From: Fibrobacter sp.
Lineage (GTDB): Bacteria > Fibrobacterota > Fibrobacteria > Fibrobacterales > Fibrobacteraceae
Direction: 5' to 3'
Length of the DNA: 46,776 bases
Assembly: GCF_017551775.1 (NCBI RefSeq)
Contig: NZ_JAFZKX010000028.1
Location: 1 to 46,776, forward strand
Shown here: in pieces, positions 32,718 through 41,036 of the stretch
Position numbering within the stretch: the first letter of the stretch is position 1
How the letters are laid out: every line of letters begins with the position of its first letter
Translations under genes and position numbers: made by a program
The notes under the pieces: generated by a model
Told to the model about the DNA's origin: nothing
Seen by the model: the letters and a program-made list of their open reading frames with translations, nothing else
Databases searched by the model: none

Positions 32718-35015
32718 TTAGCGCACGAGAACGGGTCTTGTCGCCGTAAATCCGGCAGTTTTCACGCGTACGATATAGCGGCCCTGCGGCATGTTTTCGA
32801 GGCTGAACGAGTTGCTGCCGGCCATGATTGTGCCGTTGTAGAGCGTGGCGATTCGCTTGCCGTTCATGCCGAATACGTCGACCGATACGTTGCCGGATTT
32901 TGCCGTCGTGAACGAGACGACGTTGCCGGAGACGCTGATCTTGCCGGAAGTGGCGACGGGCATGCGCTTGATGGCGGCGGGGGCGCCCGTTTCGTCGACG
33001 AGTTCAATCTTGCTCACGTGACCCTTGCTCTGGTTTGCAACCTTGAAGAGTTCCGTCTTCTTGTCGAATGCGGAAATCACCTTGCCGTTGTCCGCTACGA
33101 GGTCGTCAAAGATGACCGTCCCTTCGAAGCCCTCGGCGGCGACCATCAACGTTACGGAGAAGAGGTTGCCGAGGTCCATCGCGTGCTTTTCGCCGGCTTT
33201 GTCCTCGTATTCGGTGATGTCGAATTCGCAAGTCGAAGTCGCGCCGTCGTTGATCCAGCAGCCGGTGGAGGGGGACATTTCCCAGGTCCAGGCGTCATCT
33301 TCCATGCCGTTGCGCACGAAGGCGAGACCAACCCAGATGCCATTGTCTTTACCGCCCGAGCCATTGTTCGTAATCGTCAGCGAGACGCTTGTTGCACCGG
33401 TGAGGTTCGGCACCTTCTGGAGTTCGATGTTTGCGCCGCTGTCGTTCAGCGCCGTATAGGTCACGGCCATCATCAGGTTCTTGTAGTCTTCTTTGTTGGT
33501 CGTGTCTGCGCCGAACTTGGCGTTGGCGGTAGAAGTCGGGCAAACCTTCGTTGCGGCGGCAGCTTCGTTGTAGTTATCCCAGCCGGGCATTTCGTCGAGA
33601 GTGATGATGCGTTCGTCGGCGAGGTTCTTAAGCCATATCTCTTCGGAAGTCTGGCTGATGAAGCCTGAAGACCAGGAATCGTACCACGGCATCCACCAGC
33701 TCCAAGTGGCACCGTCTTCGTACATGTTGTCCACATCGGGAATCGGGCCGTTTTCGCTGAGGGAAATAAGCTTGTTGGTGCTGGCCTTGTTGGTAAGGTC
33801 GATAAAGGCCGCGCTGTTGCTCTGGTGATCGTTCGGATCGTTGTAGATGTCGACGCTCAACACGTCATAGTAGGTTTCGCCCGGAGTCCAGGACATCATG
33901 GAGGCGTCCTTCGGGTTGAAATCCCAAATGAGGTTGTTGACGCCGTTCTTGAACACCATGCGTTCGTAGAGCAACTGGTAGAGGGCCGCAAACTGCTTGC
34001 CGGTATGCGTGCTCCACCAGAACCAGCTACCACCGGATTCATGCAACGGGCGGAAGATGGCGGCGATGCCTTCTTTCTGGAGGCCGATGAAAATCTTGGA
34101 GACGGTGTCGATGTCGGCGACGAGAGCCTTGTAGGCGGTCGAAACGGTATCCCAGTTGGTCGTGCCGGTCATAAACGCTTCGGTGAAGTCAAATTCCGTG
34201 TAGGTCTCGTGTGCGCCTTTCACGTAGAATTCCACTTCGTCACCCGGACGCCAGTGCCACGTGAATGCCGGAATGCCGCCTTTTTTCCAGGTGGTCTTGG
34301 CGATATCGATGGCCTTTTCGGTGTACTGCTGGAACCAGGAATCGTCCTTGTTGGCACCGGTAGCGTTCATCAGGTCCACTCCGACGAGCGCCGGGTACTT
34401 GCCGGATTTCTGGTATACGACCTGAACGTCTTCGTGCTTGGTGAAGTCGCCCTTGGTGTAGGCGTCCATGTTGCCGGTCATCACGCCGGAAATGGTCTTC
34501 TTGCCAAAGTTGTTGACCAAGAAATTGTAAAGCTTGATTGCGGACGGGGTGGCGGTCTTTGTTACCGGGGCGTTGCAGATGTCGAACGCCTTCGCTTTGT
34601 AAGGCTTGACATCGATGTAGTCCACGTCGATCCAGCCCCAACTCTTGGTGATGCTGATGGTGTTCTTGCCTGCGGCGAGGCTCAGAACCGTTTCCACGTC
34701 GACGAACGTGTTCTTTTCTGTGACTTCGAAAGTAACCGCAGAGGAGGCGCTTCCGACAACGACGTTATTGATCTTGGATCCGCCATAGTTGTTCATGTAA
34801 TGAATGACGATGGTGTACTGGCCGGCTTTGTCGACGGAGACATCGGAGAACGTGATTTCCCCGCTGTTCATCTTGACATATTTTCCGCCGGAGGCGGCGG
34901 CACTCGTGCCGAGAGAGGCTTCATCCGTGAAGGTGGCGTCTTCGGCTTCGTACTGCGCGGCGAAAGAGGTTGCCGCGACAAGTCCAAACATCATTGCGAA
35001 TTTTGTGAATCTCAT
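32718..35015 (-). CDS. Secreted CBM35-GH26 beta-mannanase
   Basis: This 765-residue protein has a signal peptide (1-20), a CBM35-type module (about 21-138, beginning YEAEDATF) and a GH26 domain (about 150-480). The acid/base is Glu326 in FRPLHESGGSWFWW, and the nucleophile is Glu421 in ISLSENGP. A beta module (about 510-670, DAWTWEMSPSTGCW) follows, and then the C-terminal sorting-type domain ending RYIVRVKTAG. GH26 enzymes of this kind cleave beta-1,4-mannan. AGGAG precedes the ATG. The last two domains are paralogous to those of the GH5 protein downstream. Confidence 0.9.
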   Translation of the reverse strand: MRFTKFAMMFGLVAATSFAAQYEAEDATFTDEASLGTSAAASGGKYVKMNSGEITFSDVSVDKAGQYTIVIHYMNNYGGSKINNVVVGSASSAVTFEVTEKNTFVDVETVLSLAAGKNTISITKSWGWIDVDYIDVKPYKAKAFDICNAPVTKTATPSAIKLYNFLVNNFGKKTISGVMTGNMDAYTKGDFTKHEDVQVVYQKSGKYPALVGVDLMNATGANKDDSWFQQYTEKAIDIAKTTWKKGGIPAFTWHWRPGDEVEFYVKGAHETYTEFDFTEAFMTGTTNWDTVSTAYKALVADIDTVSKIFIGLQKEGIAAIFRPLHESGGSWFWWSTHTGKQFAALYQLLYERMVFKNGVNNLIWDFNPKDASMMSWTPGETYYDVLSVDIYNDPNDHQSNSAAFIDLTNKASTNKLISLSENGPIPDVDNMYEDGATWSWWMPWYDSWSSGFISQTSEEIWLKNLADERIITLDEMPGWDNYNEAAAATKVCPTSTANAKFGADTTNKEDYKNLMMAVTYTALNDSGANIELQKVPNLTGATSVSLTITNNGSGGKDNGIWVGLAFVRNGMEDDAWTWEMSPSTGCWINDGATSTCEFDITEYEDKAGEKHAMDLGNLFSVTLMVAAEGFEGTVIFDDLVADNGKVISAFDKKTELFKVANQSKGHVSKIELVDETGAPAAIKRMPVATSGKISVSGNVVSFTTAKSGNVSVDVFGMNGKRIATLYNGTIMAGSNSFSLENMPQGRYIVRVKTAGFTATRPVLVR

Positions 35016-35114
35016 ACACTCTCCTGTATTTTCTCAGAAAATAGGTTATATAATGGCGAATTCAAAGAAAAAAACGGCTGGCGCCGAACAAAACGTTGGG
35101 TGCTTCGCAACAAG

Positions 35115-35149
35115 AAAAATGCCGTTTTTAACGTGAAAACGGCGTTTTT
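35115..35149 (-). terminator. Terminator of the epimerase gene
   Basis: AAAAATGCCGTTTT pairs with AAAACGGCGTTTTT around a 7-nt loop, with T-tracts on both sides. It lies after the aldose epimerase stop, upstream of GH26. Confidence 0.8.
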
Positions 35150-35177
35150 GATAGAAAAAACTGAAAATTTGCAGTTG

Positions 35178-36134
35178 TTACTTCACTCGGAACTTGAATC
35201 CGAAAGTGAACGTTTTTTCTTCGCTAGGAGGGATGACGATGAGGCCGCGGTGATGGTTCAGCGCGTCGGGCTCGGATGTCATGGGCTCGATGGCGATGCT
35301 CATGCGGTCGGGCGGGGTGTACATTTGGATGGCGTTGTACTGCTCGTTACCGGCCTTTTGCCAGATGTCGAGGGCGAAGTGGTCGCTTTCGAGCTGTACG
35401 TGCGCTTCTCCGCTCTGGTCGGCGAGGCAGAAACAGTCGTTGATGAACTCGTCACCGATTTTGCGGCCGCCCACGAAGCGCGTGTCTTCCTTGAAGTTGC
35501 CGGTGGGGAGGTCGGCGCTGTCCAAGAGCGCGAGGTTCGTCTTGGGGAGCGTGAGGGTGAGCCCGTCGATTTTTTCGCCGAGCATAAAATACGGGTGCCA
35601 ACCTTCGGAATACGGCATGTCTTTTTTGCCGGTGTTCTTGACGCTGGAGGTCATGGTGACGGTTTCGCCGGTAAAGACGATGGTGTTGGTTGCGCGGAAG
35701 GGGAACGGGAAACCCGCGAAGGCGCCGGGCCAGTCGCAGGTGAAAACTGCGGTGCAGCTTTCGCTATCGCTTTCGAAACTTTCGAATTTCCATTCCTGGT
35801 TCTGCAGGAATCCGTGCAGGGCGTGCGGGGCCCAGCTTACGTTATTGATTAGTTTGTATGTGCTGCCGTTCCAGGTGAATTGCGCATAGGCGGTGCGGCC
35901 GGGATACGGTGTGAGTCGGCAACCGGCATTCGTGTCGGGGCCCATCTTGAAAATGTCGTCGCCTTCGCGGTAGCCGAAGAGGAGGTCGAGGGGTTTGCTG
36001 CTCACGGGGACGCGCCAGGCGTTGAGGCCGCCACCGTAGCCCGAAAGGATTTCGAATTCGGCGCCGTCGTTGCGTCGGAGGACAAAGTTCTGAACCGTGC
36101 CGATAGGGCGGGAAATAATCGAGAAGTTGCTCAT
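35178..36134 (-). CDS. Aldose 1-epimerase family protein
   Basis: This 318-residue protein has the galactose mutarotase-like fold. Key blocks are APHALHGFLQNQEW (His), YSEGWHPYFMLG (His) and AIEPMTSEPDALNHHRGLIVIPP, with the catalytic Glu region and the closing strand. It interconverts alpha and beta anomers of a hexose in the cytosol. Its place upstream of two mannan-active hydrolases suggests it handles hexoses released from plant polysaccharide. TATCTT lies 7 nt before the ATG without a Shine-Dalgarno sequence. Confidence 0.85.
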   Translation of the reverse strand: MSNFSIISRPIGTVQNFVLRRNDGAEFEILSGYGGGLNAWRVPVSSKPLDLLFGYREGDDIFKMGPDTNAGCRLTPYPGRTAYAQFTWNGSTYKLINNVSWAPHALHGFLQNQEWKFESFESDSESCTAVFTCDWPGAFAGFPFPFRATNTIVFTGETVTMTSSVKNTGKKDMPYSEGWHPYFMLGEKIDGLTLTLPKTNLALLDSADLPTGNFKEDTRFVGGRKIGDEFINDCFCLADQSGEAHVQLESDHFALDIWQKAGNEQYNAIQMYTPPDRMSIAIEPMTSEPDALNHHRGLIVIPPSEEKTFTFGFKFRVK

Positions 36135-36156
36135 GCTAGGTAAGATAGAAAAAGGA

Positions 36157-36184
36157 GTTACTAATCAATAGTTACTAGTTGCTA
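36157..36184 (-). repeat. Heptad repeat array, reverse orientation
   Basis: Four 7-base units GTTACTA, ATCAATA, GTTACTA, GTTGCTA run head-to-tail. The reverse complement is a rotation of AACTAGT. It faces the forward array at 36222. Confidence 0.7.
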
Positions 36185-36221
36185 GAATTCCAAATATCAA
36201 GAAGCGTCTTGTAATTGGATG

Positions 36222-36256
36222 TGCTAGTAACTAGGAAGTCAGAACTAGGAACTACT
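36222..36256 (+). repeat. Heptad repeat array, forward orientation
   Basis: Five units TGCTAGT, AACTAGG, AAGTCAG, AACTAGG, AACTACT in perfect register. They end 22 bp before the mnmE -10 box. Confidence 0.75.
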
Positions 36257-36278
36257 GCGGAAACGGTTCCATAATTAC

Positions 36279-36284
36279 TATATT
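36279..36284 (+). promoter_or_regulatory. -10-like box 7 nt before mnmE
   Basis: TATATT, then 7 nt, then the ATG at 36292, with no Shine-Dalgarno sequence. The -35 is weak. Confidence 0.45.
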
Positions 36285-36291
36285 CTCGCAC

Positions 36292-37668
36292 ATGGATTCC
36301 CAGACGATTGTTGCGCCGATGACGCCTGCGGGCGTCAGTGCCGTTGCCGCGCTCCGCGTGAGCGGCACCCGCGTCCGTGACGTGGTTCGGCGCCTGTTCG
36401 GCGACAAGCATGCTTCTGCGCTTGAGCCGCGCAAAGCAAGTCTCGGGACTGCGCGCGACCCGCAGACAGGCAAGGTGATCGATAGCCTGCTGTACCTGTT
36501 TTTCGAAGGCCCGAATTCTTACACCGGCGAAGACGTGCTGGAACTGTACCCGCACGGGAACCCGCTTATCGTGCGCGACCTGCTGCAGGCCATCCGCGGT
36601 ATCGAGGGTGTGCGCCTTGCGGAACCGGGCGAGTTTACGCGCCGCGCCTTCCTAAACGGCAAGATGGACTTGACTCAGGCGGAATCCGTGGCCGACGTGA
36701 TCCACAGTGCGAACCGTGCGGAACTCGAGAATGCGCATCGCCTGCTTTCGGGCGCACTCTCGAAAAAGATTGCGACGCTCGCCGCGCAGGTGAAGGACAT
36801 CTCCGCGCGCCTCGAACTCGACGTGGACTTTGCCGAAGAAGAGGCCGACCCGGATTTCGCGGGTTGGGAAACGCGATTCGTTTCGGTCCGTGAATCCATC
36901 CAGCAGATTTTGAACAGCTTCCACGGGAAGGCTTCTTTGAGCAGGCTCCCGCTGGCGGTGCTTTACGGTGCGCCCAACGCGGGCAAGTCGAGCCTCGTGA
37001 ACGCCCTCCTGGGCGAAGACCGCGTGCTCGTGAGCAACGTGCCGGGCACGACGCGCGACTTTGTGGAAGTGCGCCTGTTCCTCCCCGGTGGGGAAGTCCG
37101 CCTCGTCGATACGGCGGGTATCGCGGACCGTGCGACCGACGAACTCGATGCGCTCAGCATGAAGAAGAGCAAGGAAATTCTCGAGGAAGCGGATTTGAAG
37201 ATTCTCGTGGTGGACTCACTTGCCCCTGCGGGGCTGCGGAGTGACGAGGGTGACAATGATGCCGACGTCGTCGTTTATTCCAAGAGCGACTTGCGCGACC
37301 CGAATGCCTCGCACATGGACCCTATCGCATCTACGATGCTCCAGGGTGACAGATGTGCGGCCCTCAATATCTCATCAAAGACAGGTGACGGCCTTGCCGC
37401 ACTCAAGGACATCATGAATGCGGCTCTGTTCAAGGAAAACGCGAACGCGGAAGACCTCTGGATTACGAGCGAGCGCGAGAAGGCCTGCCTCGAAGACGCC
37501 CTCGCGGGTGTCGACCGCGTGCTCAATTTGCTCAAGAACAATCCGGCGGTGGAACTGCTCGCCTTCGAAATGCAGCTGGTGCGCCGCGCCCTCCAGAGCA
37601 TAACGGGCGAGATTTCGTCCGAAGACATTTTACAATCTATTTTTGCGGGGTTCTGCATTGGAAAGTAG
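36292..37668 (+). CDS. mnmE: tRNA modification GTPase MnmE
   Basis: This 458-residue protein has the N-terminal tetrahydrofolate-binding domain (IVAPMTPAGVSAVAALRVSG, GPNSYTGEDVLE) and a helical domain. The inserted G domain has G1 GAPNAGKSS (226-234), G2 PGTTRD, G3 DTAG and G4 SKSD in place of NKxD. It ends in the obligatory CIGK. With MnmG it forms the 5-carboxymethylaminomethyl group at U34 of certain tRNAs. The length is standard. mnmG is not in this window. Confidence 0.95.
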   Translation: MDSQTIVAPMTPAGVSAVAALRVSGTRVRDVVRRLFGDKHASALEPRKASLGTARDPQTGKVIDSLLYLFFEGPNSYTGEDVLELYPHGNPLIVRDLLQAIRGIEGVRLAEPGEFTRRAFLNGKMDLTQAESVADVIHSANRAELENAHRLLSGALSKKIATLAAQVKDISARLELDVDFAEEEADPDFAGWETRFVSVRESIQQILNSFHGKASLSRLPLAVLYGAPNAGKSSLVNALLGEDRVLVSNVPGTTRDFVEVRLFLPGGEVRLVDTAGIADRATDELDALSMKKSKEILEEADLKILVVDSLAPAGLRSDEGDNDADVVVYSKSDLRDPNASHMDPIASTMLQGDRCAALNISSKTGDGLAALKDIMNAALFKENANAEDLWITSEREKACLEDALAGVDRVLNLLKNNPAVELLAFEMQLVRRALQSITGEISSEDILQSIFAGFCIGK

Positions 37669-37669
37669 C

Positions 37670-38521
37670 ATGCTCAGCATTATCGGCGTCCTGATGGGCG
37701 TCTTCGCCTTCGGGACATACATGGTCCCGCTCAAAAAGTACCCGAACTATTCTTCGTGGGCGTTCCTCGCGGTAATGTCTGTGGGCGCGATCGTATGCTC
37801 GTCGGTTATCGCCTGCATTACGGGGCAGTTCAACCTGCAGCCCGTAGGTGTCGTTTGCGGGCTCCTCTGGGTTATAGGCGGTGCGCTTTGCTTCTGGGCG
37901 GTGCAGGCTGAGGCCGACCTCGCTGGCACGGGGCTGCGTTCCATGAGCGTGAGCATCCTGCTCTCGTTTATCACGGGAGTCACGCTGTTCGCAGAACATA
38001 CGCTCCTCTATTTCTCGATTCCCGCCATCGCGTGTATGCTCGTGGGTATCTGGATTCCGGCGGGCCGCGTAAAGCACCTCTGGAAAAACTGGCGCTCGCT
38101 CCTTTCGGGCGTGGTATTCGGTTCGTACCTGATTCCGTACAAGCTCAGCAACCTCGGGGATATGGAATTCCTGTTCCCGTTCTCGGTGGGCGTCTGCGTG
38201 GGCAGCGTTGCCCTTTTTGCCGTCCTCACGCTCAAGCGCGGTAAACGCTACGACATGCCGGTTGTCCCGACTTTGTTCTCTTTCGGTGCGGGCGCGCTCT
38301 GGATGCTCGGAACGCTCGCCATCTTCTGGGCCATCGCTGACGACGGCATGTTCGGTTATGCGGTGGGCTATCCGCTCCTGCAGCTCAATCTCGTGGTGAA
38401 CCAGTTGTGGGGCGTGTTCGCCTTCGGGGAATACGCGACGCGCACGGAACGCGTAAAGCTTGCCGTGTCGACTGTCGTAATCCTTTCGGGAGCCGTGCTG
38501 CTTACGCTTTCAAAGATGTAA
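37670..38521 (+). CDS. GRP-type sugar transporter (GlcU/RhaT-like)
   Basis: This 283-residue protein has about ten membrane helices and the drug/metabolite-transporter fold. The opening GVLMGVFAFGTYMVPLKK and the inner repeat FGSYLIPYKL match glucose/ribose porter (GRP) or L-rhamnose transporter families. The substrate is not predictable, and import of a sugar is likely. The ATG starts 2 nt after the mnmE stop, with GGAAAG as ribosome site, so the two are co-transcribed. The 3' end overlaps the convergent gene by 20 bp. Confidence 0.82.
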   Translation: MLSIIGVLMGVFAFGTYMVPLKKYPNYSSWAFLAVMSVGAIVCSSVIACITGQFNLQPVGVVCGLLWVIGGALCFWAVQAEADLAGTGLRSMSVSILLSFITGVTLFAEHTLLYFSIPAIACMLVGIWIPAGRVKHLWKNWRSLLSGVVFGSYLIPYKLSNLGDMEFLFPFSVGVCVGSVALFAVLTLKRGKRYDMPVVPTLFSFGAGALWMLGTLAIFWAIADDGMFGYAVGYPLLQLNLVVNQLWGVFAFGEYATRTERVKLAVSTVVILSGAVLLTLSKM

Positions 38522-39413
38522 TTTCCGTCTCGATTTGCTCGGCGGATTTCGTGTCTTCGTTGTAGATGGCGTTTATCTTTTTGCAGCTGAGTTCGAGCAG
38601 CTTGCGGGCGGGCTCGTTGTTGCTCTGGGCGCGCAAAATCCTCAGGGCGCCGTCGATTCGCTTGACGTCCACCTGCGAGGGGTAGCTCTTCATGAAGTTG
38701 TAGAACAGCTTGACTTGCGCGTCGTATTCGTCGTCGTTTTCGCAGGCGAGCAGGAACGGGATGACCTTCACGTTCAGGAGGTTGCTCAAGTCGCCGACGA
38801 ACGTATTGAGCGATGCGCCTTCGGGGAAGAGTTCCACCGTGTCCTTCATGATGTCTTCGTTGTCGAGGAACTGGCCGTTCTCGAACTGCGAAAGCATCTC
38901 GTTCAAAAGATCCATCTCGAGTTTTTTCGTCTGCTCGCGGTAACGCGCCTGGTAGTAGATGGGGAGCGTCGTGAGGCAGAAGTGGGCCTGGTTCGCGCCG
39001 ATGAATTCACCGATAAAGTAAATGTCGGCGTCTTCTTTTAAGATGTCCTCTTCTTTCGTGAAGTTGCCGATGCGCGCCGGGATGGGAATGACTTCCATGG
39101 AGGAAAGTTCGCGCAGGCGGTCGCGCAGGGTGTCCACGTCGAGATTCTCGGGCATGTCGACGCCGTTCTCTTGCATGGACTCGATAAGGTCGTTGAGCTT
39201 TTCGTCGACGATTTTCTTCTTTTGATTGCGGGACGGGACCGCCGGATTGAACGTGCGGAAATCCCCTTCGAGGACGAGCAGGCCGTTCTTTATCATGTCA
39301 TCGAGCGGAGAACTGTCGTCATCGCTATCGGGAGTAGGCAAAATCTTTGCGTAGGCGATCATCCTGCCGCAAAGTTTTTCGTCGTTTCCTTTTTTCTGTT
39401 CAATACCGAGCAT
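38502..39413 (-). CDS. Hypothetical cytosolic protein, 303 residues
   Basis: No family is recognised. The protein is acidic and mostly helical, with no signal peptide or membrane segment. The centre (FLTKEEDILKEDADIYFIGEF-like, QAHFCLTTLPIYYQARYREQTKK) could be a substrate or nucleic-acid-binding fold, and the C-terminal half resembles a helical repeat. The start codon lies only 18 bp from the divergent acetyltransferase start, and both appear leaderless. Sharing a promoter suggests co-regulation with that gene. Confidence 0.75.
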   Translation of the reverse strand: MLGIEQKKGNDEKLCGRMIAYAKILPTPDSDDDSSPLDDMIKNGLLVLEGDFRTFNPAVPSRNQKKKIVDEKLNDLIESMQENGVDMPENLDVDTLRDRLRELSSMEVIPIPARIGNFTKEEDILKEDADIYFIGEFIGANQAHFCLTTLPIYYQARYREQTKKLEMDLLNEMLSQFENGQFLDNEDIMKDTVELFPEGASLNTFVGDLSNLLNVKVIPFLLACENDDEYDAQVKLFYNFMKSYPSQVDVKRIDGALRILRAQSNNEPARKLLELSCKKINAIYNEDTKSAEQIETEITSLKA

Positions 39414-39418
39414 GACAA

Positions 39419-39425
39419 TAATATA
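39419..39425. promoter_or_regulatory. Overlapping bidirectional -10 elements
   Basis: Read rightward, TAATAT (39419-39424) lies 7 nt before the ATG at 39432. Read leftward, TATATT (39425-39420) lies 6 nt before the ATG at 39413. Any -35 elements must lie inside the opposite coding sequence. Confidence 0.55.
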
Positions 39426-39431
39426 GAAAAT

Positions 39432-40409
39432 ATGCCTGGATCATTCACTTGCCCTATTGTCACTCTGGAGCCGAAGGCGATAGAGTCCAAGGCATGTCTC
39501 CGGGTTCTTGAGGTATTTTCTATTATTGGCGTTATGGAACCGGCAACGTGGCAAAAGATTCTCGACCTGTGCAACAGGCTCTCGAACGTGACGTATGAGA
39601 ACCTCACGAAAATTATACGCCTGGAATCTACCGGCAGTGCGACCGCGGCGCGCAACCTCGACGACAGCGACCAGAACGATATCGATACCTGGATGGGTGG
39701 CGGCACGTGCTTCAGCATGACATGGCACCTGTACCAGAGCCTGCGCGACATGGGGCTTGAACCGCGTCTTGTGATGGGGCACAAGCGCAAGGAGCGGAAC
39801 ATCCACTGCGCGCTCATTTTACCGGACCCGCAATGTCATCCCGGCCCTAGTGCCGGCGGACAGCACTTGGCAACTTGTTGCCTTAGTGCGCATGGTCCCC
39901 GAATGGGGAGGATCACCGTGTCTCAACCAGCAGAGTTCCTCTTCGATCCCGGCTACCTCATCTTCGACCCGCTGCCAATCCCGCTTCCGCAGCCATTCGG
40001 CACCGGCGAATCGCTTTTCCCGCTCGTGCCCAACAGCGTGAGGCTCGTCCGGCCCGACATGGATTCCATGGAACTCTGGACGGGCGGTTCCATCCGTACC
40101 GACGGAAAACTGAACTCTCCCATGAAGTTGCGCTTCGAATACCCGGTCGCGGGCGTGAGTGTTGAAGAATTCAAGCAGCACTGGGCCGAAAGTTTCTACC
40201 GCGAGATGATGACCTACCCGGTGCTGAACCGCCTCGACCGCGAGCGCGGCGTGCAGTATTACTACCAGAAGGGCAATCTCGTGACCCGCGATGCGAACGG
40301 GAGCCGTATGGAACGCCTCGATGAATCCGTCCGGGTAGAAAAATTGAGCGAAATTTTCAAACTTTCGCCCGAACTTGTGTCCAAAGCGCTCGGAATCCTC
40401 TCGAAATAG
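39432..40409 (+). CDS. Arylamine N-acetyltransferase-like protein
   Basis: This 325-residue protein carries the NAT catalytic triad in order. Cys93 is in GGGTCFSM, His125 in NIHCAL, and Asp172 in FDPGYLIFDP. TYENL at about 54 corresponds to the family PYENL. NAT enzymes transfer acetyl or longer acyl groups from CoA to amines. The natural substrate is unclear. Residues about 134-166, between His and Asp, are an unusual Gly/Cys/His-rich insert encoded by a run of small palindromes. It would be an in-frame repeat insertion, and its effect on activity is unknown. Confidence 0.75.
   Translation: MPGSFTCPIVTLEPKAIESKACLRVLEVFSIIGVMEPATWQKILDLCNRLSNVTYENLTKIIRLESTGSATAARNLDDSDQNDIDTWMGGGTCFSMTWHLYQSLRDMGLEPRLVMGHKRKERNIHCALILPDPQCHPGPSAGGQHLATCCLSAHGPRMGRITVSQPAEFLFDPGYLIFDPLPIPLPQPFGTGESLFPLVPNSVRLVRPDMDSMELWTGGSIRTDGKLNSPMKLRFEYPVAGVSVEEFKQHWAESFYREMMTYPVLNRLDRERGVQYYYQKGNLVTRDANGSRMERLDESVRVEKLSEIFKLSPELVSKALGILSK
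39841..39917 (+). repeat. Palindrome mosaic inserted in coding sequence
   Basis: There are three hairpins in a row. CCGGC/GCCGG is at 39841-39856. GCACT-t-GGCAAC-tt-GTTGCC-tt-AGTGC is at 39863-39889. CCCC-gaat-GGGG is at 39897-39908 with partial GGT/ACC flanks. The style matches the mosaic at 1-198. It keeps the reading frame of the acetyltransferase-like gene. Confidence 0.65.
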
Positions 40410-40461
40410 TTTCGCCCGCCCTTTTTTTATATATTAAGCTGTATAACAAAGGAGTATCCTC

Positions 40462-40947
40462 ATGAAAAAGATTCTGGCCGCTTTTGCCATCCTCGTTTCC
40501 GCCGCTCTCGTCGCTTGCGGACCTTCCAAACTTGAAATCCAGGAAATGTCGTCTACGTGCGACGTGTCCGTCGAGGTGGGCAAGGTGCTCAACGATTCTA
40601 TCAGCCTGTATGTGGGCAACATGTTCTTCCTGAACGCGAAGCAGACCGTGAACGAGGAACTCTTCCCGCTTTCGGCCAGCATCCGCGACCCGATGAACAT
40701 CGATGTGCAGGGCCGTACCGACGTGATTGCCTCTGCCGCCGACTTTATCGCCTACCTCCGCCGCACTGTTCCTAATGCGGTGACCTTCGGCATCGTGGTG
40801 AACGAAGCCGCGAAAAACGAAATCGGCTTTGACGAAGCGAAGACCGTCAACCGCCTGCTCGAAGTGTTCAAGAGTCTCGATGGCGGCTCTGTCATCCTGT
40901 TCCACGAGAAGGACGGCCAGCTGACCGACGCGAAGAAACTGTTCTAA
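40462..40947 (+). CDS. Small lipoprotein, unknown
   Basis: This 161-residue protein has a lipoprotein signal (LVAC, Cys19) and AAGGAG at good spacing. The mature part (about 140 residues) alternates strand and helix (NMFFLNAKQTVNEELFPL, TFGIVVNEAAKNEIGFDEA). It has the look of a small periplasmic alpha/beta domain. No family is recognised. The gene is monocistronic, followed by a terminator. Confidence 0.8.
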   Translation: MKKILAAFAILVSAALVACGPSKLEIQEMSSTCDVSVEVGKVLNDSISLYVGNMFFLNAKQTVNEELFPLSASIRDPMNIDVQGRTDVIASAADFIAYLRRTVPNAVTFGIVVNEAAKNEIGFDEAKTVNRLLEVFKSLDGGSVILFHEKDGQLTDAKKLF

Positions 40948-40970
40948 CCGTTTTTGTTGGGTGTATTCGG

Positions 40971-40997
40971 AAAAGGCGACCTTTTGGCCGCCTTTTT
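40971..40997 (+). terminator. Terminator after the small lipoprotein gene
   Basis: AAAAGGCG (40971-40978) pairs with CGCCTTTT (40989-40996) and T-rich sequence follows. It may also serve the convergent MATE gene. Confidence 0.8.
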
Positions 40998-41036
40998 GTG
41001 TTTTATATTAAATTGACGTTGCGAATAAACTGCGTT

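Noticed and set aside
33825-35852. 675-codon open frame on the plus strand
   Set aside because: It runs antisense through GH26 and the epimerase gene and even crosses their spacer. It has no ribosome site or domain.
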